Shown: piece by piece, positions 7,374-16,197 of the stretch
How the letters are laid out: each line of letters opens with the position of its first letter
How positions within the stretch are numbered: position 1 is the stretch's first letter
Assembly (NCBI GenBank): GCA_036394195.1
Contig: DASWFO010000180.1
Span: 1-26,491, forward strand
Length of the DNA: 26,491 nt
Direction: 5' to 3'
Source: DATJPD01 sp036394195
GTDB taxonomy: Bacteria > Pseudomonadota > Alphaproteobacteria > CACIAM-22H2
The notes under the pieces: model-generated
Database searches by the model: none
Seen by the model: only the letters and a program-made list of their open reading frames with translations
What the model was told of the DNA's origin: nothing
Position numbers and translations under genes: made by a program

Positions 7374-10262
7374 ATGCCGAATCAAATGGATATCGCCACT
7401 CTGCTCAACGGCTCGAACGCCGGTTTCATCGCTGATCTGTATCGGCGATATCTGGAGAACCCGAGTTCGGTCGATCCGAGCTGGCAAAGCTTCTTCGCCG
7501 AGCTGCGCGACGACCCGACGGCGATCGAGGCCGATCTGCGCGGCGCGTCCTGGGCGCCCAAGACCGGCCTCCTGAACGGCGAGACGGCAGCGAAGAGCAA
7601 CGGCCATGCGAACGGCGCCGCCGGGGCGAGTGCCGATGCGGTGTCGGTCGAACAGCTCCGCGCCGCGACCCTCGATTCGGTCCGGGCCCTGATGCTGATC
7701 CGCGCCTATCGCATCCGCGGCCATCTCGCGGCGAAGCTCGACCCGCTCGGGCTCGAGAAGCGCGAGCCGCATCCCGAGCTCGATCCTTCGACCTACGGCT
7801 TCGGCGAGGGCGACTACGACCGCCCGATCTTCATCGACGGCGTGCTGGGCCGCGAGACCGCGACCTTGCGCGCGATCCTGCAGATCCTCCGCGAGACCTA
7901 TTGCGGAACGATCGGCGTCGAGTTCATGCATATGAGCGATCCGGACCAGAAGAGCTGGATCCAGCAGCGCATCGAGGCGATCCACAACCGCACCGAATTC
8001 ACCGAGAAGGGCAAGCGCGCGATCCTGGAGCGCCTGACCGCGGCCGAGATCTTCGAGCAGTTCCTCGACAAGAAATACACCGGCACCAAGCGCTTCGGCG
8101 TCGACGGCAGCGAAGCCATGGTCCCGGCGCTGGAGCAGATCCTCAAGCGTGGCGGCCAGCTCGGCGTCAACGAAGTCGTGATCGGCATGCCGCATCGCGG
8201 CCGGCTGAACGTGCTGGCGAACTTCATGGGCAAGCCGTTCGCCGCGATCTTCTCCGAGTTCCAGGGCAACGCCGCCCAGCCAGACGATGTGCAGGGCTCG
8301 GGCGACGTGAAGTACCATCTCGGCACCTCGTCCGACCGCGATTTCGACGGCACCAAGGTCCATCTGTCGCTGACCGCCAATCCGTCGCATCTCGAATGCG
8401 TGAACCCGGTGGCGCTGGGCAAGGTCCGCGCCAAGCAGATGCAGCGCAAGGATCTCAGCCGCGAAGAGCAGATGGGCCAGGTCATGGGCCTGCTCATGCA
8501 CGGCGACGCGGCGTTCGCGGGACAGGGCATCGTCTACGAGACGATGATGCTGTCGGAGTTGCGCGGCTATCGCACCGGCGGCACGGTGCACTTCATCGTC
8601 AACAACCAGATCGGCTTCACGACCTCGCCGCAATATTCGCGCTCGTCGCCCTATCCGACCGACGTCGCGAAATCGATCATGGCGCCGATCTTCCATGTCA
8701 ACGGCGACGATCCCGAGGCGGTCGTCCATGTCGCGCGCATCGCGACCGAGTTCCGCCAGCGGTTCCTCAAGGACGTCGTCATCGACATGTTCTGTTATCG
8801 CCGGCACGGCCACAACGAGTCGGACGAGCCGGCGTTCACCCAGCCGCTGATGTACCGGGCGATCGCCGCCCACCCCACGACCCGCCAGATCTACGCCCAG
8901 AAGCTGGTCGACGAGGGCACGTTGCAGCCCGGCGAGCCGGAGAAGGTGGTCGCCGAGTTCACCGCCCATCTCGAAAGCCAGTTCGAGGCCGCCAAGGGCG
9001 GCTACAAGCCGAACAAGGCCGACTGGCTCGAAGGCAGCTGGAGCGGCCTCGAGGTCGCGTCGGGCGAGGACCGCCGCGGCATCACCGAGGTGCCGATGGA
9101 GCGGCTGCGCGAGGTCGCGACGGCGCTGACCAAGGTCCCGGCCGACTTCCATCTGCATCGCACGCTGCGGCGCATCCTCGACAACAAGAAGAAGGCGCTG
9201 GAGTCGGGCGCCGGCATCGACTGGTCGACCGCCGAAGCGCTGGCGTTCGGCACCCTGCTCACCGAGGGCCTCACGGTGCGCCTCTCCGGCCAGGATTCCG
9301 GCCGCGGCACGTTCTCGCAGCGCCACGGCGTGCTGACCGACCAGGAGACCGAGGCGAAATACGTCCCGCTTGCCAACATCAAGGAAGGCCAGGCGCTGTT
9401 CGAAATCATCGACAGCCCGCTCTCCGAATTCGGCGTGCTGGGATTCGATTACGGCTTCTCGCTGGCGGACCCCAAGACGCTGGTGCTGTGGGAGGCGCAG
9501 TTCGGCGACTTCGCCAACGGCGCCCAGACCATCATCGACCAGTTCATCACATCGGGCGAGTCGAAGTGGCTCCGCATGTCGGGGCTGGTGATGCTGCTGC
9601 CGCACGGCTACGAGGGCCAGGGGCCGGAGCATTCCTCGGCGCATCCGGAGCGCTACCTCTCGGCCTCCGCCGAAGACAACATTCAGGTGTGCAACATCAC
9701 CACGCCGGCGAACTACTTCCACGTGCTGCGGCGGCAGATGCACCGGCCGTTCCGCAAGCCGCTGATCATCCTCACGCCGAAATCGCTGCTGCGGCACAAG
9801 CTCGCGGTCTCGAAGCTGGAGGAGATGGGGCCGAAGACGACCTTCCACCGCGTGCTGTGGGACGACAAGCAGCCGCCCGACGACGACAAGGTCAAGCGGA
9901 TCGTGCTCTGCACCGGCAAGGTCTATTACGACCTGTTCGAGGAGCGCGAGAAGCGCGGCCTGAAGGACACGGTGATCCTGCGGGTGGAGCAGCTCTATCC
10001 GTTCCCGTTCAACGCACTGACCAAGGAACTGGTTCGCTATAAGAACGCCAAGACCGTGGTCTGGTGCCAGGAAGAGCCGAAGAATTTCGGGTACTGGCAG
10101 TTCGTCGAGCCGCGCCTCGAAGAGGTGCTGGCCGGCGCCAAGCTGCAGCCGAAGCGACCGCGCTATGCCGGCCGGCCGGAAATGGCCGCGACGGCCACCG
10201 GCAGCTACAAACGGCATAGCGCCGAGCAGGCGAAGCTGGTCGCCAGCGCTTTAGAAGACTGA
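7374..10262 (+). CDS. sucA: 2-oxoglutarate dehydrogenase E1 component
   Basis: This 962-aa thiamine-diphosphate enzyme decarboxylates 2-oxoglutarate and passes the succinyl group to the E2 lipoyl arm. The N-terminal segment (NGSNAGFIADLYRRYLENP) is the E2-binding element of OGDH E1. MPHRGRLNVLANF and the ThDP motif beginning GDAAFAGQG (about residue 377) and ending NNQIGFTT (about 410-417) are conserved. The transketolase-like C-terminal half shows FGVLGFDYGFSL and GQGPEHSSAHPERYL. Full length. The ATG at 7374 lacks a clear Shine-Dalgarno; a second in-frame ATG at 7386 is possible. sucB starts 30 bp after its stop. Confidence 0.96.
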   Translation: MPNQMDIATLLNGSNAGFIADLYRRYLENPSSVDPSWQSFFAELRDDPTAIEADLRGASWAPKTGLLNGETAAKSNGHANGAAGASADAVSVEQLRAATLDSVRALMLIRAYRIRGHLAAKLDPLGLEKREPHPELDPSTYGFGEGDYDRPIFIDGVLGRETATLRAILQILRETYCGTIGVEFMHMSDPDQKSWIQQRIEAIHNRTEFTEKGKRAILERLTAAEIFEQFLDKKYTGTKRFGVDGSEAMVPALEQILKRGGQLGVNEVVIGMPHRGRLNVLANFMGKPFAAIFSEFQGNAAQPDDVQGSGDVKYHLGTSSDRDFDGTKVHLSLTANPSHLECVNPVALGKVRAKQMQRKDLSREEQMGQVMGLLMHGDAAFAGQGIVYETMMLSELRGYRTGGTVHFIVNNQIGFTTSPQYSRSSPYPTDVAKSIMAPIFHVNGDDPEAVVHVARIATEFRQRFLKDVVIDMFCYRRHGHNESDEPAFTQPLMYRAIAAHPTTRQIYAQKLVDEGTLQPGEPEKVVAEFTAHLESQFEAAKGGYKPNKADWLEGSWSGLEVASGEDRRGITEVPMERLREVATALTKVPADFHLHRTLRRILDNKKKALESGAGIDWSTAEALAFGTLLTEGLTVRLSGQDSGRGTFSQRHGVLTDQETEAKYVPLANIKEGQALFEIIDSPLSEFGVLGFDYGFSLADPKTLVLWEAQFGDFANGAQTIIDQFITSGESKWLRMSGLVMLLPHGYEGQGPEHSSAHPERYLSASAEDNIQVCNITTPANYFHVLRRQMHRPFRKPLIILTPKSLLRHKLAVSKLEEMGPKTTFHRVLWDDKQPPDDDKVKRIVLCTGKVYYDLFEEREKRGLKDTVILRVEQLYPFPFNALTKELVRYKNAKTVVWCQEEPKNFGYWQFVEPRLEEVLAGAKLQPKRPRYAGRPEMAATATGSYKRHSAEQAKLVASALED

Positions 10263-10292
10263 CCTCCCACCGGGACAACGCGGGGACAATCC

Positions 10293-11519
10293 ATGTCCGT
10301 GGACATCAAGGTGCCGACACTTGGCGAGTCCGTGACCGAAGCCACGGTCGCCAAATGGTTCAAGAATGTCGGCGACGCGGTCGCGGCCGATGAGCCGCTG
10401 GTCGAGCTCGAGACCGACAAGGTGACGGTCGAGGTGCCGGCCCCGACCTCCGGCACGATCGGCGCCATCAGCGCCAAGCAGGGCGAGACGGTCGCCGTCG
10501 GCGCGGTCCTCGGCAGCCTGAACGAAGGAGCGGGTCCCGCCAAGGCGGCCAAGCCGGCCGCTGCCCCCGCCGCCGCGAAAGCCGCCCCGGCCGCGGCTCC
10601 AAAGCCGGCCGCCGCCCCGGCCCCGGCACTGGCCGTCGTCTCCGGCAAGGATCCGGGTCCCGCGGTGCGCAAGATCCTCGCCGAGACCAAGGTCGACTCG
10701 GCCTCGATCGCGCCGACCGGAAAGGACGGGCGGCCGACCAAGGGCGACGTGCTCGCCGCGGCGGCCAGGCCCGCGCCGGCGCCAGTCCAAGCACCGCCCG
10801 CGGCACCTCGCGACCTCGCTCCGCGCGAAGAGCGCGTGAAGATGACGCGGCTGCGCAAGCGGATCGCCGAGCGCCTGAAGCAGGCTCAGAACACCGCCGC
10901 CATGCTCACCACCTTCAACGAGGCGGACATGAGCGCGGTGATGGCGATGCGCAAGCATTACAACGAGACCTTCGAGAAGAAGCACGGCGTCAAGCTCGGC
11001 TTCATGTCGTTTTTCGTGAAGGCCTGCATCGTCGCGCTGAAGGAGCTGCCGGCGGTGAACGCCGAGATCGACGGCGACGACATCATCTACAAGAACCACT
11101 ACGACATCTCGGTCGCGGTCTCGACGCCGCAGGGGCTGGTGGTGCCCGTGGTGCGCGACGCCGATCAGCTGGGCTTCGCCGAGATCGAGAAGAAGATCGC
11201 CGATCTCGGCAAGCGGGCGCGCGACGGCAAGCTCTCGATCGACGAAATGACGGGCGGCACCTTCACCATCACCAATGGCGGCATCTTCGGCTCGCTGATG
11301 TCGACGCCGATCCTGAACCCGCCGCAATCGGGCATCCTTGGCATGCACAAGATCCAGCCGCGGCCGATGGCCGTCGGCGACAAGATCGAGGTCCGGCCGA
11401 TGATGTATCTGGCGCTGTCCTACGACCACCGCATCGTCGACGGCCGCGAGGCGGTGACGTTCCTGGTGCGGGTCAAGGAGCTCATGGAGGATCCGCAGCG
11501 CCTGGTCCTGGATATGTGA
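10293..11519 (+). CDS. sucB: 2-oxoglutarate dehydrogenase E2, dihydrolipoamide succinyltransferase
   Basis: This 408-aa protein has one N-terminal lipoyl domain (residues 1-78; lipoyl-lysine K43 in ETDKVTVEVP), a long Ala/Pro/Lys linker (about 80-118), a peripheral subunit-binding domain (GPAVRKILAET through KGDVLA, about 125-155), and a C-terminal catalytic acyltransferase domain. The active-site motif SYDHRIVDGREA contains H379 and D383. A single lipoyl domain and this catalytic motif point to the succinyltransferase rather than the pyruvate E2, as does the place right after sucA. A second Ala/Pro-rich linker (about 157-175) precedes the catalytic domain. The E2 forms the core that binds E1 and E3. 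Confidence 0.96.
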   Translation: MSVDIKVPTLGESVTEATVAKWFKNVGDAVAADEPLVELETDKVTVEVPAPTSGTIGAISAKQGETVAVGAVLGSLNEGAGPAKAAKPAAAPAAAKAAPAAAPKPAAAPAPALAVVSGKDPGPAVRKILAETKVDSASIAPTGKDGRPTKGDVLAAAARPAPAPVQAPPAAPRDLAPREERVKMTRLRKRIAERLKQAQNTAAMLTTFNEADMSAVMAMRKHYNETFEKKHGVKLGFMSFFVKACIVALKELPAVNAEIDGDDIIYKNHYDISVAVSTPQGLVVPVVRDADQLGFAEIEKKIADLGKRARDGKLSIDEMTGGTFTITNGGIFGSLMSTPILNPPQSGILGMHKIQPRPMAVGDKIEVRPMMYLALSYDHRIVDGREAVTFLVRVKELMEDPQRLVLDM

Positions 11520-11638
11520 TCGCGTCACCTCTCACCACAGCCACTTTCCATTCGTGGGAGAAGTCGCGAGCGCTGAATTTTTTTGCGGGGGCGAAGCCCC
11601 GGCACCCGGGGAGCGGGTGACGGCGCAGCCGAGAGGAA
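11520..11638. repeat. sucB-lpd intergenic region with inverted repeats
   Basis: The gap begins with GTCACC (11524-11529) and ends near GGTGAC (11616-11621), which form short inverted termini. Inside are hairpins GGGGC-GAA-GCCCC (11588-11600) and CACCCG-GGGAG-CGGGTG (11603-11619), preceded by a run of T. The run is on the wrong side for a plus-strand terminator. It may be a decayed REP-like element. Confidence 0.35.
11631..11638 (+). promoter_or_regulatory. Ribosome binding site deciding the lpd start
   Basis: GAGAGGAA is only two bases from the ATG at 11639 (counting from its GAGG core) but well placed, about 8 bases, for the in-frame ATG at 11645. The second ATG is therefore preferred. Confidence 0.65.
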
Positions 11639-11644
11639 ATGAAC

Positions 11645-13054
11645 ATGGCTGAGTCCTCCTACGACCTCATCGTCATCGGCAGCGGCCCGGGCGGCTATGT
11701 GTGCGCGATCCGCGCCGCGCAGCTGGGCTTGAAGACGGCGTGCGTCGAGAAGATGCCCACCCTCGGCGGCACCTGCCTCAACATCGGCTGCATCCCCTCG
11801 AAGGCGCTGCTGCAGGCGTCCGAGAAGCTCGAAGAGGCGCAGCACGGCCTGGGGGCCTTCGGCATCAAGGTCGGCGGCGTCGAACTCGATCTCAAGGGGA
11901 TGATGGGCCACAAGGACAAGGTCGTCACCGCCAACACGAAGGGCGTCGAGTTCCTGTTCAAGAAGAACAAGATCGACCGCATCGAGGGTACGGGGCGCAT
12001 CGCCGGTGCCGGATCGGTTGTCGTCAACGGCAAGGATGGCAAGGCAACGACGTTCAAGACCAAGTCGATCGTGATCGCCACCGGCTCGGATTCGATGCCG
12101 CTCAAGGGCGTCGAGGTCGACGAGCAGCGCATCGTCTCCTCGACCGGTGCCTTGTCGCTGCCCGAGGTGCCGAAGCGGATGGTGGTGATCGGCGGCGGCT
12201 ATATCGGGCTCGAGATGGGCTCGGTGTGGCAGCGCCTCGGCTCGGCGGTCACGGTCGTCGAGTTCCTCGACCGCATCCTGCCCGGGATGGACGACGAGGT
12301 GTCGCAGCAGATGCAGCGCATCCTCACCAAGCAGGGCATGACCTTCAGGCTCGGCACCAAGGTGACCGGCGCCAAGGCGACCAACAAGGGTGTCGCGCTG
12401 ACGCTCGAGCCGGCGAAGGGCGGGGCCGAGGAGAAGCTGGAGACCGACGTCGTGCTGCTGTCGATCGGCCGCCGGCCCTACACCGACGGTCTCGGCCTCA
12501 AGGAATCGGGCGTGGCCCTGGACGATCGCGGCCGCGTCGTGACCGATGCGCATTTCACGACCAATGTCGCGGGCGTCTATGCGATCGGCGACGTGATCGC
12601 GGGCCCGATGCTGGCCCACAAGGCCGAGGACGAAGGTGTCGCGGTCGCCGAGCTCATCGCCGGCCAGGCCGGCCACGTGAACTACGACGCGATCCCCGGC
12701 GTGGTCTACACCTGGCCGGAGGCGGCGACGGTCGGCCAGACCGAGGAGCAGCTGAAGCAGGCGGGCACCGCCTACGCGGTCGGCAAGTTTCCGTTCACCG
12801 CCAACGGCCGCGCCCGTGCCATGAATTCGACCGACGGGTTCGTGAAGATCCTCGCCGACAAGGCGACCGACAAAGTGCTGGGCGTGCACATCGTCGGCCC
12901 GGACGCGGGCCATCTCATCGCCGAGGTCGTGCTCGCGATGGAGTTCGGCGCCTCGGCCGAGGACATCGCGCGCACCTGCCACGCGCACCCGACGCTCAGC
13001 GAAGCGGTGAAGGAAGCCGCCATGGCCGCCGACGGCCGCGCCATTCACATCTGA
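11645..13054 (+). CDS. lpdA: Dihydrolipoyl dehydrogenase (E3)
   Basis: This 469-aa flavoprotein re-oxidises the dihydrolipoyl arm of E2 and reduces NAD+. The FAD fold shows GSGPGG at 12-17. The redox-active disulfide is C44/C49 in GGTCLNIGC. The NAD fold shows VVIGGGYIGLEMGS. The second FAD motif is VYAIGDVIAGPMLAHKAEDEG. The dimer-interface base is H448 with E453 in HAHPTLSEA. Full and normal. Position after sucB indicates it serves 2-oxoglutarate dehydrogenase, but E3 may also serve pyruvate dehydrogenase or glycine cleavage. Its stop lies 3 bp from the stop of the convergent exoD-like gene. A two-residue longer start (11639) is less well placed for ribosome binding. Confidence 0.96.
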   Translation: MAESSYDLIVIGSGPGGYVCAIRAAQLGLKTACVEKMPTLGGTCLNIGCIPSKALLQASEKLEEAQHGLGAFGIKVGGVELDLKGMMGHKDKVVTANTKGVEFLFKKNKIDRIEGTGRIAGAGSVVVNGKDGKATTFKTKSIVIATGSDSMPLKGVEVDEQRIVSSTGALSLPEVPKRMVVIGGGYIGLEMGSVWQRLGSAVTVVEFLDRILPGMDDEVSQQMQRILTKQGMTFRLGTKVTGAKATNKGVALTLEPAKGGAEEKLETDVVLLSIGRRPYTDGLGLKESGVALDDRGRVVTDAHFTTNVAGVYAIGDVIAGPMLAHKAEDEGVAVAELIAGQAGHVNYDAIPGVVYTWPEAATVGQTEEQLKQAGTAYAVGKFPFTANGRARAMNSTDGFVKILADKATDKVLGVHIVGPDAGHLIAEVVLAMEFGASAEDIARTCHAHPTLSEAVKEAAMAADGRAIHI

Positions 13055-13057
13055 CCG

Positions 13058-13693
13058 TCAGCCGCCGAACAGGCGGCGGGTCAATGCCAGGATCGCTTCG
13101 GTCCCGCCCACCACCATCCCCGCGGCCAATGCGGTCGCGAGCGCCGCGGCGCACAGCCCGACCGCGACCACCAGGCCGTCGCGTGCGATCAGCCCCAGGG
13201 TGATGATCGCGATAGCGACCGCCGCCGGCTGATTGGCCAGCGGCAAGGGCAGGGAGATCAGCACGGCGAGGGTCGCGATCACCACCGCCAGCAGCTGCTC
13301 GGCGAGCGGCGAGACCACGGCTTCCCAGCGCGGCCGCATGACGCGCTCGAGCTTGCGCAGATAGGGTCGGGCGCGTTCGATCGCGCGGTCCAGGTCGGCG
13401 CGCGCGATCGATTTCTCCAGCAGCCATTTCGGCAGCCACGGGCGCCGGTAACCGAGGGCGCGCTGGAGCGCGATGAAGAGCTGCGGCAGGCCGAACACGG
13501 TCGACAGGCCGGGAATGGCGCCGAGACCTACGGCGTTGGGCAGGCTCAGGAGGAGGGTCAGCAGCGCGAAGGCGCGGCCGCCCAGTTCGTCGATCAGGTC
13601 CTGCAGCCTGACACGTTCGCCGTGGACCGATTTTATCAGGTGATCGAGTGCCGCCGAGATTGCATGCGGGCCGTCGCGGGCGCTGTCCGGCAT
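13058..13693 (-). CDS. ExoD-family (exopolysaccharide synthesis) membrane protein
   Basis: This 211-aa protein matches the ExoD family (PF06055). It has an amphipathic N-terminal part (LQDLIDELGGRAFALLTLLLSLPNAVG, then IPGLSTVFGLPQLFIALQRALG) typical of ExoD, a polar middle (RADLDRAIERARPYLRKLERVMRPR), and three to four hydrophobic helices in the C-terminal half (LLAVVIATLAVLISLPLP; AVAIAIITLGLIARDG; VVAVGLCAAALATALAAGM). In Rhizobium, ExoD mutants are affected in exopolysaccharide and alkaline tolerance; the biochemical role is unknown. It stands alone on the minus strand, converging with lpd. The ribosome site is weak (AGAGG directly before the ATG). Confidence 0.85.
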   Translation of the reverse strand: MPDSARDGPHAISAALDHLIKSVHGERVRLQDLIDELGGRAFALLTLLLSLPNAVGLGAIPGLSTVFGLPQLFIALQRALGYRRPWLPKWLLEKSIARADLDRAIERARPYLRKLERVMRPRWEAVVSPLAEQLLAVVIATLAVLISLPLPLANQPAAVAIAIITLGLIARDGLVVAVGLCAAALATALAAGMVVGGTEAILALTRRLFGG

Positions 13694-13793
13694 CCTCTGT
13701 TATGCGAACCCCGCGCACAGGCGGGCAAGTGGCCATGCTGTTGCAGCTGGACACATTTATGATTCAGCAGACCGGCGGCGCCGCCGATCCGGG

Positions 13794-14762
13794 TCAGGCG
13801 CGCGGGTGGGCCTTTTCGTAGACCTCGATGAGGCGCTCCGCATCGACGGCGGTGTAGCGCTGCGTCGTCGACAGCGATGCGTGCCCGAGCAGCTCCTGGA
13901 TCGCGCGCAGGTCGCCGCCCTGGGCGAGGAGATGGGTTGCGAAGCTGTGGCGCAGCGCATGCGGCGTGGCGGTGTCCGGCAGGCCGAGACCGGCGCGCAG
14001 CTTGCGCAGGCCCGCCTGCACGATCTCCGCGCGCAGCCGGCCGCCGCGAGCGCCGAGGAACAACGGGCCGTCGGCGCGCACCTGGTAGGGGCAGCGCGCG
14101 ACGTAGTCCTCGATGGCCGCTCTGGCCACCGGTAGCAGCGGCACGATCCGCTGCTTGCGGCCTTTGCCGGTGACGCTCAGCGTATCCTGCAGCGGCAGGA
14201 CGTCGCGGTTGAGCGACAGTGCCTCGTCGATGCGCAAGCCGGCGCCGTACAGCAGGGTCAGCACCGCGGTGTCGCGGGCGGCGATCCACGGCTCCTCGGC
14301 CAGCGCGCCGATCTCCTCGACCACGCGCGCCGCGTCGGGGACGGTGAGGGGCTTCGGCAACGTCTTGGGCAGCTTGGGCGTGCGGAGTGCCGCCACCTGT
14401 GCGTTGTGCGCGAGGCCGTGCCGGTCGAGCCAGCGGAAGAAGCTGCGCAAGGTCGAGATTGCGCGCGCGTTCGAGGTGGCGGTGAGTCCTTCGGCGCGCC
14501 GCGCCGCCAGCCACGCCCGGAAATCGGCCAGGCGCAGCGCTGCCAGGTCGGCCAGGGCCGCGGGGCCGCCGAGATGCTTGCCGGTGAAGGCGAGGAAGCC
14601 GGTCAGATCGCGCGTGTACGCCGCCAGCGTGTGTCGGGAGCAGCGCTTTTCGACGGCGAGCCAGGCACGCCACGCCTCGAAGGCGTCGACCACGTCTTTC
14701 CGCGCCAGGAACCGCGGAATCGGCGGCGGCGCGGGCGGCGTCGTCAGGTGCGGTCGAGCCAT
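13794..14762 (-). CDS. xerC: Tyrosine recombinase XerC
   Basis: This 322-aa protein has an N-terminal SAM-like core-binding domain (about 25-115) and a C-terminal catalytic domain. All active-site residues are visible and keep XerD spacing: R177 (GAGLRIDEAL), K200 (GKGRKQR), H268 and R271 (HALRHSF), H294 (LLGHASL) and nucleophile Y303 (TTQRYTAVD). It resolves chromosome dimers at dif together with XerD. The start overlaps the end of the DUF484 gene by 19 bp, so translation is probably coupled. XerC rather than XerD is favoured by the DUF484 neighbour, a link also seen in gammaproteobacteria. No attachment site or integron structure is next to it. Confidence 0.9.
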   Translation of the reverse strand: MARPHLTTPPAPPPIPRFLARKDVVDAFEAWRAWLAVEKRCSRHTLAAYTRDLTGFLAFTGKHLGGPAALADLAALRLADFRAWLAARRAEGLTATSNARAISTLRSFFRWLDRHGLAHNAQVAALRTPKLPKTLPKPLTVPDAARVVEEIGALAEEPWIAARDTAVLTLLYGAGLRIDEALSLNRDVLPLQDTLSVTGKGRKQRIVPLLPVARAAIEDYVARCPYQVRADGPLFLGARGGRLRAEIVQAGLRKLRAGLGLPDTATPHALRHSFATHLLAQGGDLRAIQELLGHASLSTTQRYTAVDAERLIEVYEKAHPRA

Positions 14763-15457
14763 CCCCGGAAGGTCAGCTCGACCACCTTGCCGAGGAAGCT
14801 GAGAAGCTCGGTCCCCTGGCCCGGGTGGAACTTGCCCGCCGTGCGCGAGCCGAAGGCGAGGATGCCGACCGGCGCGTCGCGCCGCAGCTGCAGCCGCATC
14901 AGGGCCTGCGAGCGCACGAGCGTTGCGGCACTGCTGAACAATTGGGCGTCCGGCTCGGAGTCGGCGATCAGCGCGATATCCTTGTTGGCGCCGACGAAGC
15001 GGTCGATGGCGCCGCGCGGCAGGATGCGCAGGCTGGTCCGGTTGCCGCCCGGCGGCAGCCGGTCCAGCGCTTCGAAGCCGAGCGCCACCGCATCGACCTC
15101 AAGATGAACCGCGATATCGGTGGTGATGATCTCGATCAGATGCTCGAGGGTCGTGGCCCCCAGCATCGCCAGCACGCTCGCGTGGATGCGGTTTTGGGTG
15201 GTGAGGTTGCTGCGCGAGGTGGACAGGATCTCGTTCTGCTGCGTCTGCAGCTTACCGAGGTCGCCGCGCACCCGCTCGAGCATGTAGCGCTGCAGGTCGA
15301 TCACGCCCTGGCCCCGCTTCGCCTCGGGCGGGACGAGCAGGTTCGCCAGGTCGGCGTGGTCGATCAGGAAATCGGGATGGTCGCGCAAGTACGCTTCGAC
15401 CTCGTCGGCCGAGGGGCCGGTCGACCGCTGGCGGGGTGCTGTTTCGCGGTCGGCCAT
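14744..15457 (-). CDS. DUF484 family protein
   Basis: This 237-aa soluble protein starts with SADEVEAYLRDHPDFLIDHADLANLL, the signature of the DUF484 family (PF04340, E. coli YigA relatives). A predicted coiled coil follows (about 50-95: DLQRYMLERVRGDLGKLQTQQNEIL). The C-terminal half is GAF-like (about 100-230) and ends FLGKVVELTFRGWLDRT. Function is unknown. In E. coli the orthologue sits directly upstream of xerC, as here, suggesting a conserved but unexplained link to recombination or chromosome segregation. The start is 4 bp after the stop of the transaldolase gene. Confidence 0.88.
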   Translation of the reverse strand: MADRETAPRQRSTGPSADEVEAYLRDHPDFLIDHADLANLLVPPEAKRGQGVIDLQRYMLERVRGDLGKLQTQQNEILSTSRSNLTTQNRIHASVLAMLGATTLEHLIEIITTDIAVHLEVDAVALGFEALDRLPPGGNRTSLRILPRGAIDRFVGANKDIALIADSEPDAQLFSSAATLVRSQALMRLQLRRDAPVGILAFGSRTAGKFHPGQGTELLSFLGKVVELTFRGWLDRT

Positions 15458-15461
15458 TCTG

Positions 15462-16124
15462 TCAGCCTCCGAGGATCGACTGGCCGGTCTTCTGCCAGTC
15501 GGCCAGGAACGCGGCGAGCCCCTTGTCGGTCAGCGGATGCTGGAACATCTGCCGCAGCACGCTCGGCGGCATGGTCGAGACATGCGCGCCGAGCTTGGCC
15601 GCCTCGATGATGTGCATCGGGTGGCGGATCGAGGCGACCAGGACTTCGGTCTTGAAGCCGGCGTACTGCTTGTAGATCTGGCAGATGTCGCCGATCAGCG
15701 CCATGCCGTCGGTTCCGACATCGTCGAGACGGCCGACGAAGGGCGAGATGAACGACGCGCCCGCCTTGGCGGCCAGGATCGCCTGCGCCGGCGAGAAGCA
15801 CAGCGTGACGTTGACCATCGTGCCCTCGGACGAAAGGGCCTTGCAGGTCTTGAGCCCGTCCGGTGTGAGCGGCACCTTCACGGTGACGTTCTTCGCGAGC
15901 TTCGCCAGCAGGCGGCCTTCCTTCAGCATGGTCGCGTGATCGAGGGCGGTGACCTCGGCGCTCACCGGCCCGGCGACCAGCTCGCAGATCTCCCGCACCA
16001 CGTCGAGGAACTTGCGGCCCGACTTCGCGACCAGGGACGGATTGGTGGTGACGCCGTCGACCAAGCCGGTCGCGGCGAGATCGCGGATCTCGGCGACGTC
16101 GGCGGTGTCGATGAAGAATTTCAT
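15462..16124 (-). CDS. Transaldolase / fructose-6-phosphate aldolase-like (TalC/Fsa) protein
   Basis: This 220-aa protein is of the short transaldolase subfamily (TIM barrel, about 215-220 residues). It begins MKFFIDTADVAEIRDL and carries DGVTTNPSLVAKSG. The Schiff-base lysine is K83 in NVTVKVPLT. LCFSPAQAILAAKAGASFISPFVGRLDD and ASIRHPMHI follow. It transfers dihydroxyacetone between sugar phosphates in the non-oxidative pentose phosphate route, or acts as fructose-6-phosphate aldolase; the two cannot be separated by eye. The frame is open 30 codons further upstream (to 16214), but the start MKFF is the family standard and the longer form would overlap priA. First gene of a minus operon with DUF484 and xerC. 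Confidence 0.9.
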   Translation of the reverse strand: MKFFIDTADVAEIRDLAATGLVDGVTTNPSLVAKSGRKFLDVVREICELVAGPVSAEVTALDHATMLKEGRLLAKLAKNVTVKVPLTPDGLKTCKALSSEGTMVNVTLCFSPAQAILAAKAGASFISPFVGRLDDVGTDGMALIGDICQIYKQYAGFKTEVLVASIRHPMHIIEAAKLGAHVSTMPPSVLRQMFQHPLTDKGLAAFLADWQKTGQSILGG

Positions 16125-16197
16125 GCGCGCTCGATCCGGTTCAGCGAGACCACGAGCGCCGTGACCGGCGCCCGAGTCGGCGTTTAGAGTGTAACCG
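16125..16197. promoter_or_regulatory. Short divergent promoter region, transaldolase and priA
   Basis: Only 73 bp lie between the two divergent start codons, so both promoters must overlap here or in coding sequence. A small stem GCGCC/GGCGC (16156-16160 with 16167-16171) is visible. No convincing hexamers. Confidence 0.4.

Noticed and set aside
6072..10217. Very long minus-strand open frame (about 1380 codons) opposite sucC, sucD and sucA
   Set aside because: Its translation is rich in Arg, Asp, His, Leu and Val runs typical of antisense of GC-rich genes, has no domain, and lies wholly over well-recognised genes.
11579..11600. T run plus GGGGC-GAA-GCCCC stem as a terminator after sucB
   Set aside because: The T run is on the upstream side of the stem for the plus strand, so it is not a canonical rho-independent terminator, and lpd follows in the same direction.
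11525..13048. Minus-strand open frame of about 500 codons opposite lpd
   Set aside because: Antisense shadow caused by codon bias at the third position; the lpd motifs are intact.
13794..14762. Tyrosine recombinase as an integrase of a mobile element
   Set aside because: Length, motifs and the DUF484 neighbour fit housekeeping XerC. No att repeats, tRNA or foreign genes are adjacent.
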